Shown here: positions 32,011 through 41,585 of the stretch, in pieces
Position numbering within the stretch: position 1 is the first letter of the stretch
How the letters are laid out: every line of letters begins with the position of its first letter
Source: Bacillus sp. ISL-34
GTDB lineage: Bacteria; Bacillota; Bacilli; Bacillales; DSM-1321
NCBI RefSeq assembly: GCF_018613325.1
Contig: NZ_JAGGQJ010000033.1
Span: forward strand, 124,001-188,000
Reading direction: 5' to 3'
Length of the DNA: 64,000 nt
The notes under the pieces: model-generated
Database searches by the model: none
The model's input: only the letters and a program-made list of their open reading frames with translations
What the model was told of the DNA's origin: nothing
Translations under genes and position numbers: made by a program

Positions 32011-32124
32011 GAACATGGCCAGTAATGAATCATATAGTAAAAATGAAGCTGACGGTATGAATAACAAACGAAATCGTTTACAATAAGAATATCAAAATGA
32101 CGATAGATTAAGGGGTATGGATTC

Positions 32125-35100
32125 ATGATTCAAGAAACATTAAAGCAACAGTCCAAATTGGGGATTTTGACTGCCATGTATGAGAAATTTCAATCGGCAG
32201 GTGATACAGGCAATGCAGATAAACTGAAACAGTTAATCATGAAAGTGAATAATGAAGAGTTCATCATTGCTTTTTGCGGGCATTTTTCAGCGGGGAAATC
32301 TAGTATGATCAACTTTTTCCTTGGTGATCAAGTATTGCCTTCAAGCCCGATTCCAACAAGTGCAAATACGGTAAAAGTCCAAAAAGGGGAAGACTATGCC
32401 AAAGTCTTTTACCATCATCAGCCACCAGTCTTATTTCCTGCACCTTATGATTTTAAAGAGGTCAAGAAATTTGCCAAGGATGGGGACTCGGTGTCGGCAA
32501 TAACGATAAGTTCCAATGATTTTTCACTGCCGGATTCATGTGCGATCATGGATACGCCAGGAATTGATTCAACAGATGATGCACATAGAGTTTCTACGGA
32601 ATCTGCCTTGCATCTAGCAGATGTCGTCTTCTATGTCATGGACTACAATCACGTCCAATCAGAAGTGAACTTCCTATTCACGAAAGAATTGTTGGAGGCT
32701 GAAAAACCGACATACTTAATTATCAATATGATCGATAAGCATGATGGGAAGGAGCTTGGCTTTCAAGACTTCAAGCTTTCCGTTTCCGAAGCATTTGCGA
32801 ACTGGAATGTATATCCTGATGGGATTTTTTATACATCGGTAAGAGACTTGAACAATAGCGAAAATGAAATAGAAGTGGTCAAGCAATTCATATATGAAAT
32901 GGCGGGTAAAGGTCTAAATGATGGGAAAGATGCCATCATGCAATCGGCTAATGCCCTTGTCGAAAGGCATCTTAATTGGCTGAAGGAGCAGTATGAAGAG
33001 GAACATGCCGAGGATTTTGAAGTATTATCAGAACTTCCTCTTGAAGAACGAGTGCACCTGACGAATCAAGTGGACAGCCTATTGAAAGAAAAAAAATCAT
33101 TAACGGGACGTATAGAAGACATCAAGGACCAATATGCCGATGCATTAGAAACCATTTTGAAAGGTGCATACATCATGCCCGCGGCTACACGGGACCTAGG
33201 TAAATCTTTCTTGGAATCGGCTCAGCCGGACTTTAAAATGGGTTTATTATTTGCCAAGAAAAAAACGGATGCCGAACGTGAGGCACGTATCAAGGCGTTC
33301 TTGACCGATTTACAAGAAAAGGTGAAAACCCAGCTTGAATGGCATCTTAAAGAATTAGCCGTTAAAACGCTTAATGGAGCGGAGATCCATGATTCAACAC
33401 TTGAAAGTAGGGCTCAGGCACTTCAGATCGAGGTAACGGAATCTTACATAAAGAATTCCTTGAGGCCTCAAGTCGATATTACGGGTGAATATGTTTTAAA
33501 CTATACGAATGATTTGGCATCAGCCATCAAGAAGAAAGCACGTGATGTATCTGAAGGATTTTTGAATGAAATGGTTACCGTTATGGAAGGAATAGTGGAA
33601 CAGCAGTCCATATCCATCGATAAGGAACTTGAAGGTTTTTCTGAATTTGCGGAAGCCCTTAAAGTTACTGCTGCGATGAACGCGGAAATCGAGTACCAAA
33701 CGGAACGCTTAGAGGCCATCGCTCATCAAACTGAATCATTAGTCGATGAGCGCGATATCGATATGCTTTTAACTCAATGGAATGAAGAGGAAAAAAATAT
33801 TACAGTCAAAATCATGAAAACCGATAAAGGAAGTAATTCAAGGTCCGTCAACGAACACCCTGAAAGTGATCATGATGAAGAAAACAAGGAAGCTGTACCT
33901 TCCGTGACTGTTTCTTCATCTGATGCTACTGATTTACGCGGAAAAGAAAGGCTGATGGAGACTGCAACGAGTTTACAACAGGCGGCCAATCTGATCCAAC
34001 CTTTAAGAGGGTTTCAATCACTTTATAAGGAATTGAAAGAGAAGGCAAATCGTTTGGAACAGCAGACGTTCACGGTTGCCCTCTTCGGTGCATTCAGTGC
34101 GGGCAAATCCTCCTTTGCCAATGCGTTGATGGGAGAAAGCGTCCTTCCTGTTTCGCCAAATCCGACTACGGCCGCAATCAACAAAATCATGTCTTCGGAC
34201 GCCGAGCATCCACATGGAACGGCAACCGTCAAATTAAAGTCCGAAGCGATGCTGTTAGAAGATGTAAGCCTGGCCTTGGCAGCTTTTGATAAATCGGCAA
34301 AGACTCTGGATGAAGCACTCCAACTAGCAGGGCAAATCATTGCGAAGGCGGGGGAAGTTAATAAGGGGAAAACTCATTTATCCTTTCTTAGGGCGTTTCA
34401 TCAAGGGCTGCCTGAGTACCAAAATGATCTAGGAAATGTTGTCACGGTAGATCTTGAAGGATTTAAACGTTTTGCTGCAGAAGAGTCCAAGTCATGTCTT
34501 GTTGATCTGATTGAATTGCGTTATGACTGTGAAATGACAAAGCAGGGGATGGTCCTTGTTGATACACCTGGGGCGGATTCTATAAATGCACGACATACAG
34601 GAGCAGCTTTTGAATATATTAAGAATTCGGACGCCATCCTTTTTGTGACATATTATAATCACCCATTTTCACGGGCTGACAGGGAGTTCTTGATACAACT
34701 TGGACGTGTGAAAGATTCTTTCGCTATGGATAAGATGTTTTTCATTGTCAATGCCGTCGATCTGGCACAAACCACTGACGAATTGGACGAAGTGATGGAT
34801 TATGTCACAGATCAACTGAATGGATTCGGTATCCGTTTTCCAAAACTGTTCCCGCTTACGAGTAAGGGAGCGTTGATGGAAAAACAAACGCCTGGTTCGT
34901 TTAAGCATTCGTTCCTTCCTAATAGCGGAATCTCGGAATTCCAAGGCCAATTCGATTCTTTCATAGAAAACGATTTAACTGGACTTGCTATTGAATCGGC
35001 TCAAGCGGCTGTAAAAAGAACGGAAGAACTGCTACGAGATGTAATTACAGCTTCCAGGCAGGATGAGAAAGCGAAACGTAGGGATCTGGAGACCCTTTCT

Positions 35101-35838
35101 CATGAGGCACAGTCCATTTCGGAAATCCTCTCAGTCATTAAAGGGGATGCAGAAAAGCAACGTTTGAAAAAAGAAATCGACGAATTGACTTTCTATAGTA
35201 AACAACGAGTCTTCTTCCGGTTTAATGATTTCTTCAAAGAATCGTTCAATCCGGCTGTTTTAAAAGATGATGGAGGCGATCTGAAAATTGTCCTCAAGCA
35301 ATCGATGAAGAACTTATTGGATGCATTAGGCTTTGACCTTGCACAGGAAATGCGGGCAACGGCATTAAGGACGGAAATGTTCGTAAATAAATTACTGAAT
35401 GAGAAACAAAGCAGTTTGCTTCAGCAAATGCAAAAAGTAAGAAGAACCCTATCATTGCAGCCATATGAACCTAATGAGAGGGAGTCCCTTGAATTTACAG
35501 GCGCTTTTTCCCGATTAGATACGGGGGAATTCAAAAAGGAATTGGCATTATTTAAAAATCCAAAATCTTTCTTTGAAAAAAATGAGAAAGCGAAAATGAG
35601 CGAAGGGCTTCAGAAGCGTTTGGATGAACCTGCCCTTATATATGTTAAAGAACAGGGCGAGCGGATTTTCGAAATGTATAATGAAGTCCTCGATCAAGAG
35701 TTACTCGCGATTCAAAAAGAGTTTAAGACGGAAATATCGGATATCTTTGCAGGCTTACGTGCAGCATTGGAGGAAACGGTCGATTTACCGTATTATGAAA
35801 ATGCTGTAGCTGAATTGGCAAAAATGCATTCGAAATAG
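32125..35838 (+). CDS. dynA: Bacterial dynamin DynA (two fused dynamin-like GTPases)
   Basis: 1237 aa, close to B. subtilis DynA (1193 aa). Mediates membrane tethering, fusion and repair after pore damage or phage attack. It is an internal duplication: first GTPase domain with P-loop GHFSAGKS (52-59) and DTPGIDS, second with P-loop GAFSAGKS (655-662) and DTPGADS. Each is followed by a long helical neck/trunk (about 300-560 and 960-1230). A charged Ser/Glu-rich linker lies at about 570-610. ATG 32125 with AAGGGGTA upstream. It lies between the bps genes and ypcP, as ypbR does in B. subtilis. Confidence 0.96.
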   Translation: MIQETLKQQSKLGILTAMYEKFQSAGDTGNADKLKQLIMKVNNEEFIIAFCGHFSAGKSSMINFFLGDQVLPSSPIPTSANTVKVQKGEDYAKVFYHHQPPVLFPAPYDFKEVKKFAKDGDSVSAITISSNDFSLPDSCAIMDTPGIDSTDDAHRVSTESALHLADVVFYVMDYNHVQSEVNFLFTKELLEAEKPTYLIINMIDKHDGKELGFQDFKLSVSEAFANWNVYPDGIFYTSVRDLNNSENEIEVVKQFIYEMAGKGLNDGKDAIMQSANALVERHLNWLKEQYEEEHAEDFEVLSELPLEERVHLTNQVDSLLKEKKSLTGRIEDIKDQYADALETILKGAYIMPAATRDLGKSFLESAQPDFKMGLLFAKKKTDAEREARIKAFLTDLQEKVKTQLEWHLKELAVKTLNGAEIHDSTLESRAQALQIEVTESYIKNSLRPQVDITGEYVLNYTNDLASAIKKKARDVSEGFLNEMVTVMEGIVEQQSISIDKELEGFSEFAEALKVTAAMNAEIEYQTERLEAIAHQTESLVDERDIDMLLTQWNEEEKNITVKIMKTDKGSNSRSVNEHPESDHDEENKEAVPSVTVSSSDATDLRGKERLMETATSLQQAANLIQPLRGFQSLYKELKEKANRLEQQTFTVALFGAFSAGKSSFANALMGESVLPVSPNPTTAAINKIMSSDAEHPHGTATVKLKSEAMLLEDVSLALAAFDKSAKTLDEALQLAGQIIAKAGEVNKGKTHLSFLRAFHQGLPEYQNDLGNVVTVDLEGFKRFAAEESKSCLVDLIELRYDCEMTKQGMVLVDTPGADSINARHTGAAFEYIKNSDAILFVTYYNHPFSRADREFLIQLGRVKDSFAMDKMFFIVNAVDLAQTTDELDEVMDYVTDQLNGFGIRFPKLFPLTSKGALMEKQTPGSFKHSFLPNSGISEFQGQFDSFIENDLTGLAIESAQAAVKRTEELLRDVITASRQDEKAKRRDLETLSHEAQSISEILSVIKGDAEKQRLKKEIDELTFYSKQRVFFRFNDFFKESFNPAVLKDDGGDLKIVLKQSMKNLLDALGFDLAQEMRATALRTEMFVNKLLNEKQSSLLQQMQKVRRTLSLQPYEPNERESLEFTGAFSRLDTGEFKKELALFKNPKSFFEKNEKAKMSEGLQKRLDEPALIYVKEQGERIFEMYNEVLDQELLAIQKEFKTEISDIFAGLRAALEETVDLPYYENAVAELAKMHSK

Positions 35839-35853
35839 AAACGAGGTTCATTC

Positions 35854-36615
35854 ATGAAAGAAAACCTTATTTCAAAATTGAGATACCTGGAAAAGAAAGA
35901 GGATATGACCATTTTGATGGCTGCTGTTACTGGCAGCCATTCTTTTGGTTTATCAACCGTCCAATCTGATTATGATGTTCGGTTTATATATGTTCATAAT
36001 GATAAGCGATCATACCTAAGCTTGAGTCAGCCGGTTGAAGTCATTCAATTGAAAGAAGACCAATTTGACATGGAAGGCTGGGATTTATTTAAATCATCAC
36101 GTCTTGCCTTAAAGAGTAATCCTGCTCTATTTGAATTATTTCAGTCGCAAATCAAGTTGATTACGCTTCCGGATTATTATAGGAAGATGAATGGTTTGAT
36201 AGCGGATTGCTATTCCAAAAAGGCACTGGGGCACCATTACTATCGGATGATGAACGACAATCTTCAACAATTGACAAAAACAAGGGAATCCAAAAGAAAA
36301 GAACTAAAAATATGGGTACAAGTATACCGTTCATATTTAATCCTGGAATATATCATCCAACGGGGTTCGCTGCCACCTTTATCGGTATGGGAATTACTTG
36401 ATTTAGTTTCAATTGATCAAGAATTGAAAACCAGGATGACCCGGATATTCAAGGCAAAACAAATGGAAGAATGTATAAGCAACAATGAAAGTGAAAGGAA
36501 TCTTTCGCTAATAGAAGGGAAATCACTTTCCTTAAAGAATGACATAAGTAGGCTACATCAAGGGAAGAGCATGGAAACGGAGCTTAATGAATTAATTTGG
36601 ACCATTTTGAAATAG
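35854..36615 (+). CDS. Predicted nucleotidyltransferase (COG3541-like)
   Basis: 253 aa. The motif GSHSFGLSTVQSDYDVRFIY (about 29-48) is the minimal-nucleotidyltransferase signature GS-x-x-x-G-x(5)-SDYD. A helical C-terminus follows. Similar to B. subtilis YcgL-type proteins; substrate unknown. ATG 35854, 15 bp after dynA, with ACGAGGTT upstream, so probably in one transcript with dynA and the downstream rhodanese. Confidence 0.8.
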   Translation: MKENLISKLRYLEKKEDMTILMAAVTGSHSFGLSTVQSDYDVRFIYVHNDKRSYLSLSQPVEVIQLKEDQFDMEGWDLFKSSRLALKSNPALFELFQSQIKLITLPDYYRKMNGLIADCYSKKALGHHYYRMMNDNLQQLTKTRESKRKELKIWVQVYRSYLILEYIIQRGSLPPLSVWELLDLVSIDQELKTRMTRIFKAKQMEECISNNESERNLSLIEGKSLSLKNDISRLHQGKSMETELNELIWTILK

Positions 36616-36627
36616 GGGGTTATGCAG

Positions 36628-37455
36628 ATGAGTTTTATAATCGAAAAAGAAGAGCTGTTGCCGTTGTTGAATTCCAATGATATCAGAATTTGTGACTGCC
36701 GCTTTCAGCTAGGCACTCCTGATGCAGGATATAAGGCATACAAAAAAGACCATATTTCCGGCGCTGTTTATTTCGATCTAGAAAAGGACTTATCGGGGCA
36801 GGTTAAAGAACATGGCGGAAGACATCCTCTTCCTGACCTGGAAACCTTTAAAGTTAAACTGGAATCAAATGGAATCACCAATGATACGGTACTTATTGCT
36901 TATGATGGCGGGGAAGGTTCTTTTGCTTCCAGGTTTGTGTGGCTGCTGAGCTACCTTGGGCATCAGAAAGTTTTTGTTCTTAACGGGGGATATCGCGCCT
37001 GGAGGGAGGCGGGCTATCCCATTGACTCGAATCAAACGAACTATGTGCCAACAGAATATCATATCGATTTAAATGAGTCCGTTTTTGCTTCTTATCAAAC
37101 AGTGAAGGATTACACAATGAATAGGCCAGACGATGTCATTTTAATGGATTCCAGGGAATCTAAACGATATGAGGGAATTGAGGAGCCGATTGATAAAAAA
37201 GCCGGACATATACCTGGTGCAGTAAATAAGGTATGGCTGAACGTTCTGGAAAATGGCTATTTTAAAAAGAGGGAAGATCTTCAGTCGAATTTCACTGGCA
37301 TCGGTAATGATAAGGAAATCATTGTGTACTGCGGTTCAGGTGTAACGGCATCACCAAATTATATCGCCCTGAAAGAAGCGGGCTATAAAGATGTGAAGAT
37401 TTATATTGGCAGTTTCAGTGACTGGATCTCCTATGATGATAATCCAATTGAATAA
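36628..37455 (+). CDS. Thiosulfate sulfurtransferase (two-domain rhodanese)
   Basis: 275 aa with two rhodanese domains; only the second is active, with the persulfide Cys235 in YCGSGVTAS. The inactive first domain has GGEGSFASRFVW at the equivalent loop. Domain-boundary motifs DCRFQLG, HISGAVYFDLEKDL and MDSRESKRYEG are typical. Start ATG 36628 is preferred over 36622, which lies only 2-3 nt from the AGGGGG ribosome site. Confidence 0.92.
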   Translation: MSFIIEKEELLPLLNSNDIRICDCRFQLGTPDAGYKAYKKDHISGAVYFDLEKDLSGQVKEHGGRHPLPDLETFKVKLESNGITNDTVLIAYDGGEGSFASRFVWLLSYLGHQKVFVLNGGYRAWREAGYPIDSNQTNYVPTEYHIDLNESVFASYQTVKDYTMNRPDDVILMDSRESKRYEGIEEPIDKKAGHIPGAVNKVWLNVLENGYFKKREDLQSNFTGIGNDKEIIVYCGSGVTASPNYIALKEAGYKDVKIYIGSFSDWISYDDNPIE

Positions 37456-37534
37456 TATTTTTTCCAATTAAACGATCCTTAAAAAAGGGGACAGTTATGT
37501 TAAAATGGAAGTACATCATGATAGAGGTGATAAT

Positions 37535-38416
37535 GTGTTAATGAAAGAAAATGAGCAGCATCCTTCCTTTATGCTTGTCGATGGGATGGCGCTTTTATTT
37601 AGAGCTTTTTATGCAACGGCCGTTACTGGTCAATTCATGATTAACTCAAAAGGCATACCAACCAATGCCGTTCAAGGTTTTTTGAAGCATATGCTGACGG
37701 CGGTGAATCACTTTTCACCTAGTCATGTAGCGGTGTGTTGGGATATGGGCAGCAAGACCTTCAGAAATGAATTATTTGATGGATACAAGGCTAATCGATC
37801 AGAAGCTCCAGTCGAAATGATTCCTCAATTCGACTTGGCGAAAAAAGCGGTTGAAGCATTTGATATCCCTAACATAGGGCTCTCTGGATATGAGGCGGAT
37901 GACTGTATCGGGACAATTGCCAAGGCATCTGCCCAACATAGCAGGGTGGGTATATTGACTGGCGATCAAGATATGCTCCAGTTAATAGATGAAAACATTT
38001 CCGTACTTTTGTTAAAAAAAGGGTATGGTAACTATGAAGTGCATAATCCCGGTAGCTTTTTTGAATGGAAAGGGATCACACCAAGACAAATGATCGATTT
38101 AAAAGCTTTAATGGGTGATACAGCTGATAACTATCCCGGAGTTAAAGGAATAGGGGAGAAGACAGCGTTGAAATTATTGATCCAATATCAAAGTATCGAA
38201 GGGATTCTTGAAAATGTTGCTTCATTGACGAATGGGCAGCGGGCTAAAATTGAATCCGCCGTCGATATGCTTCATTTATCCAGAAAGCTAGCTGAAATAA
38301 AATGTGATGTACCAATTTCATGTTCTTTGGACGATGCGGTCTATCAATATGATCGAGAGAAGGTCAAAAATCTGGCTAGGGATCATGAATTCAGGACTTT
38401 ACTGCGAATGATCTAA
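37535..38416 (+). CDS. ypcP: 5'-3' exonuclease YpcP (ExoR, PolI-like N-terminal nuclease)
   Basis: 293 aa FEN-family nuclease that helps remove RNA primers alongside DNA polymerase I. Metal-site Asp residues in LLVDG-type FMLVDGMALLFRAF, in YEADDCIGTIA, in TGDQDMLQL and in MGDTADNYPGVKGIGEKTA, the last leading into the helix-3-turn-helix. The start is ambiguous: GTG 37535 lies 7 nt after GAGG, ATG 37541 is 6 nt further; the frame also runs upstream to 37505. Matches B. subtilis YpcP over its full length. Confidence 0.93.
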   Translation: MLMKENEQHPSFMLVDGMALLFRAFYATAVTGQFMINSKGIPTNAVQGFLKHMLTAVNHFSPSHVAVCWDMGSKTFRNELFDGYKANRSEAPVEMIPQFDLAKKAVEAFDIPNIGLSGYEADDCIGTIAKASAQHSRVGILTGDQDMLQLIDENISVLLLKKGYGNYEVHNPGSFFEWKGITPRQMIDLKALMGDTADNYPGVKGIGEKTALKLLIQYQSIEGILENVASLTNGQRAKIESAVDMLHLSRKLAEIKCDVPISCSLDDAVYQYDREKVKNLARDHEFRTLLRMI

Positions 38417-38499
38417 TCAAAAAATGGGAGCTCCCCTTTTGGAATTCCCTTTTAATTTTCGCCTGAATTTAAGAGATTGGGGCTCTACTGGCCCACTAG

Positions 38500-38722
38500 G
38501 TTAGGCCATTTTGGACCTTGCGATTAAACAATTGGCCACCTTCTTTAAATTAATGCCAAGTTAGCATCGCCTGAATCGACAATTTTTTAAGAACCCCCTT
38601 AAAGCAGTCCAACGCATATCATGCTTTTCTTTTGAATCTGCGAATACACGCTCAATCTTTTCTTTTCGCATATATAGGTTTTACAGCTTAATGTTGACGA
38701 GATGATCTGCTTCTTCCACATC
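38500..38722 (-). pseudogene. Remnant of an IS1182-family transposase (C-terminal end)
   Basis: On the minus strand the text reads DVEEADHLVNIKL-stop-NLY followed by MRKEKIERVFADSKEKHDMR and WTALRG, then (after frame changes) KKLSIQAMLTW and NLKKVANC. RKE-x-IER-x-FAD-x-KE-x-HG-x-R followed by LRGL-KKLS-QAMLTF is the typical IS1182-type transposase C-terminus. Interrupted by a stop and at least two frameshifts, and the N-terminal two-thirds of a transposase is absent. I see no clear terminal inverted repeats. Confidence 0.8.
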
Positions 38723-38799
38723 ACCTTAAGTTTTATTAAATCTATTTTAAAACAATGAAGACTTTAGGCAAAAGGGTTCTATCTAAAAGGTGAAACAAA

Positions 38800-38926
38800 G
38801 TTGATTGGAACGGAAGGTACGAGACTCCTGCGGGAAAAGCGCGTCGAAGGGAGACCCCGCAGGCGCTTGCGCCGAGGAGGCTCCCGGACCGCCCGCGGAA
38901 AGCGAGTGCCTGGAGTGGAAATCAAC
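38800..38926. repeat. Structured intergenic repeat, copy A
   Basis: 127 bp bounded by GTTGATT / AATCAAC. It contains GCGAGACTCCTGC-like (GAGACTCCTGCGGG), GAGACCCCGCAGGCGC and GAGGAGGCT blocks and closes with CCCGCGGAAAGCGAG. CTGCGGG pairs with CCCGCGG and GGCG-CTTG-CGCC forms an inner hairpin. Same family as the copies at 50392 and 50711. The 68-aa ORF across it is not a gene. Confidence 0.85.
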
Positions 38927-38943
38927 GTTCAAATTGTACAGTC

Positions 38944-38973
38944 TGGGAGCTCCCAAATGGGAGCTCCTTTATT
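38944..38973 (+). terminator. Hairpin after repeat A
   Basis: GGAGCTCCCA-AA-TGGGAGCTCC followed by TTTATTTT. The same TGGGAGCTCCC word occurs right after ypcP (38425-38435), so the transposase remnant and repeat A lie between two copies of it. Confidence 0.7.
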
Positions 38974-39068
38974 TTGTACGGTGAGTTTTTTGTCGAAAAA
39001 TGGATAGTCAAAATCTTTGATATACGGTAAGATAAAAATAAGGCATGAAGTATGGAGTGGATGCAGAA

Positions 39069-39338
39069 GTGGCGAAATCAACTGAAGAGTATGTTAGTTT
39101 TTTAGAGGGTAAGGGATTCACTTTTGGTAATGACGCGATTGGTTTTATTTATTTTGGTAAGCGCTACACGGATGCAAGTGATATTCTAGTCAATGCAGCA
39201 ATAGAGTTGACATTGAAGGTACAAAAGAATTTTGATGGCAGCTTTTATATCTCCTTTTTGGAAAACTTAAAACAAAATGGCATTGAAACGCGTAGTGCAG
39301 CGGTATCGTTTGCAAAAGAACAGGGGCTGCTTAAATAA
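39069..39338 (+). CDS. Small conserved protein, possibly DUF6123
   Basis: 89 aa from GTG 39069 (GGAGTGG 8 nt upstream); the frame also permits ATG 39045 with only a weak ribosome site. Soluble, helical, with a YFGKRYTDASDILVNAAIEL block and C-terminal RSAAVSFAKEQGLL. I recall a Bacillus DUF of this size, but the family name is tentative. Followed by a strong bidirectional terminator. Confidence 0.65.
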   Translation: MAKSTEEYVSFLEGKGFTFGNDAIGFIYFGKRYTDASDILVNAAIELTLKVQKNFDGSFYISFLENLKQNGIETRSAAVSFAKEQGLLK

Positions 39339-39372
39339 ATCGGACTTCGTAACTGGAAGTCCGATTTATTTT
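39335..39372. terminator. Bidirectional terminator
   Basis: AAATCGGACTTC ... GAAGTCCGATTT with a T-rich 3' flank and an A-rich 5' flank, between convergent genes. Confidence 0.88.
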
Positions 39373-39382
39373 ATTGGGCTTT

Positions 39383-40291
39383 TCAAGAAAACTCCTGTGT
39401 CACCGGTTTCTTTTTCTTAACAGGCAGTTCAGCGAAAATCATCCCCAAGAAAATGAATGCGCAGCCGATGATGGAGGCGGTAGTCAATTTTTCCCCTATC
39501 AATATGTATGAGGATAACGCCGCAAAAACCGGTTCCATTGAAAAGATAAGCGCCACTCTTGTAGGTGTCGTATAAGCCTGGAAGAAGGTCTGTGCGAAAA
39601 AGGCGAACGCCGTGGCAAGTGCTGCAGTAACCAATAAAGCAGTCCATACATCCTTCTGTAACATGACCTCCGAGCTGAAGATGACGGAATGATTCTCATT
39701 GAAAATGAAGGCTGAAACAAATGATAATAAAGATACGGTCGAAACCTGAATCAGCGTCAACGGTAAAGCGGGAAGGGTCCGGGCATATCTAGCGGTAGTA
39801 ATGATTTGCATGGCAAAACTGATTGCGCATAAAAATACCAGTAAATCACCGATATTCAAATTGGAGCGGTCAGCGAAAGTCATTAAATAAAGCCCAATGG
39901 TTGCCGCTGCGACACCTATCATTGTATTGCGGGAAAGCCTATGTTTTAAAAGCAGCAGGGAAAAAACAGGTACCATGACGACACTTAATCCTGTTATGAA
40001 GCCTGTCTTTGCAGGAGTTGTATAATTCAATCCGATCGTTTGAAGCCCATATCCCAGAAAAAGCCAAACCCCAATATGAAACCCGGCTATAATAAGGCCC
40101 TTATTCCAAGTTTTCCCCTTTTTGTGTAAAGTCGATATATAAGGAATGAGCAAGAAAACGAAGGCCATGAAGAAACGGGCGGCATTAAACGTGAATGGGT
40201 CAAGAAAAGATAGGGCATTTTGGACCATGACAAAAGTGACACCCCAAATGAATACAACGAATAATAATGAAAAATCAGCTGTCTTGTTCAT
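39383..40291 (-). CDS. EamA/DMT-superfamily transporter
   Basis: 302 aa with ten predicted membrane helices in two EamA repeats (LLFVVFIWGVTFVMVQ at the N-terminus; the second begins at about residue 148, IGDLLVFLCAISFAMQI). Exports or imports small metabolites; substrate unknown. The ATG at 40291 has TGAGGAAA upstream and overlaps the end of ypdQ by 17 bp, so the two are co-transcribed. Confidence 0.9.
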   Translation of the reverse strand: MNKTADFSLLFVVFIWGVTFVMVQNALSFLDPFTFNAARFFMAFVFLLIPYISTLHKKGKTWNKGLIIAGFHIGVWLFLGYGLQTIGLNYTTPAKTGFITGLSVVMVPVFSLLLLKHRLSRNTMIGVAAATIGLYLMTFADRSNLNIGDLLVFLCAISFAMQIITTARYARTLPALPLTLIQVSTVSLLSFVSAFIFNENHSVIFSSEVMLQKDVWTALLVTAALATAFAFFAQTFFQAYTTPTRVALIFSMEPVFAALSSYILIGEKLTTASIIGCAFIFLGMIFAELPVKKKKPVTQEFS

Positions 40292-40688
40292 GAATTTCCT
40301 CAGCCTTATTCATGCGAATGGCCCGTCTCGCCAATTCATCCGCAGACTTGTTTTCTAGGTTTGGAATCCATTTCATGAAGAATAATTCGAGCTCGTCGGA
40401 AAGCTTTAGAGCCCGTTCCAGCAATATGGCATACTTATTTTTTGCAAATCTTTTTTCAATGGCCTGGTTGATGGCCTGGGAGTCAGTACGGAAAGAAACG
40501 ATTTGATACTTATTGGCTAGACAAATTTCCAATGCCTTAATTAAAGCATGGTACTCCGCTTCATGGTTTTCCATATTTCCAAGCGGAAATGAGTGCCTCT
40601 CGACCACACCGTTATTATTTATGAAAACACCTGCGCCGCTCGGCCCTGGATTGCCCGCACTGGCACCATCAATATACACTTCGATCAA
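40275..40688 (-). CDS. ypdQ: RNase HI-like protein YpdQ
   Basis: 137 aa. RNase H fold with metal-site residues in YIDGASAGNPGPSGAGVF (Asp), HEAEYHALIKAL (Glu), FRTDSQAI (Asp) and NKSADELA (Asp). I start at the TTG at 40688, which has GAGGAGG 8 nt upstream and gives MIEVYIDGAS, lining up with B. subtilis YpdQ; the upstream extension to 40742 has no ribosome site. It diverges from the second RNase H-like gene. Confidence 0.88.
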   Translation of the reverse strand: MIEVYIDGASAGNPGPSGAGVFINNNGVVERHSFPLGNMENHEAEYHALIKALEICLANKYQIVSFRTDSQAINQAIEKRFAKNKYAILLERALKLSDELELFFMKWIPNLENKSADELARRAIRMNKAEEIHEQDS

Positions 40689-40908
40689 GATATGCTCCTC
40701 CTCGAGTTTAACTGTCAATATGCTTTGATAAAAACGTTTCATATAAAATTAAGATTGAAACATGAGAATTTCAGGCTGATATGGGAACTATAATTAAAAA
40801 GAGTGATTCAAATGCTTACAATATATTATAAAGGGTATGACGAAAAAAAGGTATGAAAATTGTAAGCTGTTCTGCATGAATGGTGAATGGATAAGGAGCT
40901 GGAAATCT

Positions 40909-41580
40909 TTGAAGGTAATTATGCAATGGACATATCATGCTTCAAAAAAACCATCTGCCGATTTCGTTTCGGATTGGCTTGATGCCGGGACTGCACTGGT
41001 CATAACGGAAGATCTTGAAAAGGCAGGAAGGCTGAAAGAAGTGGAATTCAAGGATGAATTCGATACAACATGGACGAAGAAAGAGCTAAAGAAGCTCCTG
41101 GCGGAAGTTGAGGAAGAGCCGCAGGATGTGACGGTTTTTTTTGATGGAGGTTTTCAAAAAGATGAAAAGGTGGCAGGAATCGGTGTCGCGATTTATTTTC
41201 GTCAAGGGAAGAAGTTCTGGCGGTTACGCACCAATGTGAAATTGGAGCAATTTGAATCCAATAATGAAGCGGAATATGCGGCCTTTCATGAAGCGGTCAG
41301 GCAGATGGACGAACTTGGAATCCACCATCAAAGCTGTGTCTTTAAAGGAGATTCTCTAGTTGTCTTAAATCAACTTTCCGGTGAATGGCCCTGTATGGAA
41401 GAAAACTTAAATAAATGGCTCGACCGCATTGAAGCGAAACTGGATAAATTAAAGATCATTCCGGTCTGCAAGCCAATTTCCCGGAAGGAAAACCAGGAAG
41501 CCGATCGCCTGGCAACACTTGCACTGCAGGGAAAAGCCATTTTCAGCAAAATAGAGATTGCTGAGTCAAAGGAGCCATAA
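40909..41580 (+). CDS. ypeP: RNase H-like protein YpeP
   Basis: 223 aa from TTG 40909 (MKVIMQWTYHAS), chosen because AAGGAG lies 10 nt upstream and related proteins begin MKV-x3-W; the frame opens at ATG 40837 and ATG 40921 is another option. The N-terminal 75 residues are a small extra domain, and the C-terminal 140 are RNase H (VTVFFDGGFQKDEKVAG, NNEAEYAAFHEAV, FKGDSLVVLNQL, ENQEADRLATLAL), keeping all four acidic residues. Paired with ypeQ 5 bp later. Confidence 0.85.
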   Translation: MKVIMQWTYHASKKPSADFVSDWLDAGTALVITEDLEKAGRLKEVEFKDEFDTTWTKKELKKLLAEVEEEPQDVTVFFDGGFQKDEKVAGIGVAIYFRQGKKFWRLRTNVKLEQFESNNEAEYAAFHEAVRQMDELGIHHQSCVFKGDSLVVLNQLSGEWPCMEENLNKWLDRIEAKLDKLKIIPVCKPISRKENQEADRLATLALQGKAIFSKIEIAESKEP

Positions 41581-41585
41581 CAACA

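Noticed and set aside
38801-39007. 68-aa Arg-rich ORF
   Set aside because: Runs through the structured repeat and the following hairpin; composition is imposed by the GC-rich stems.
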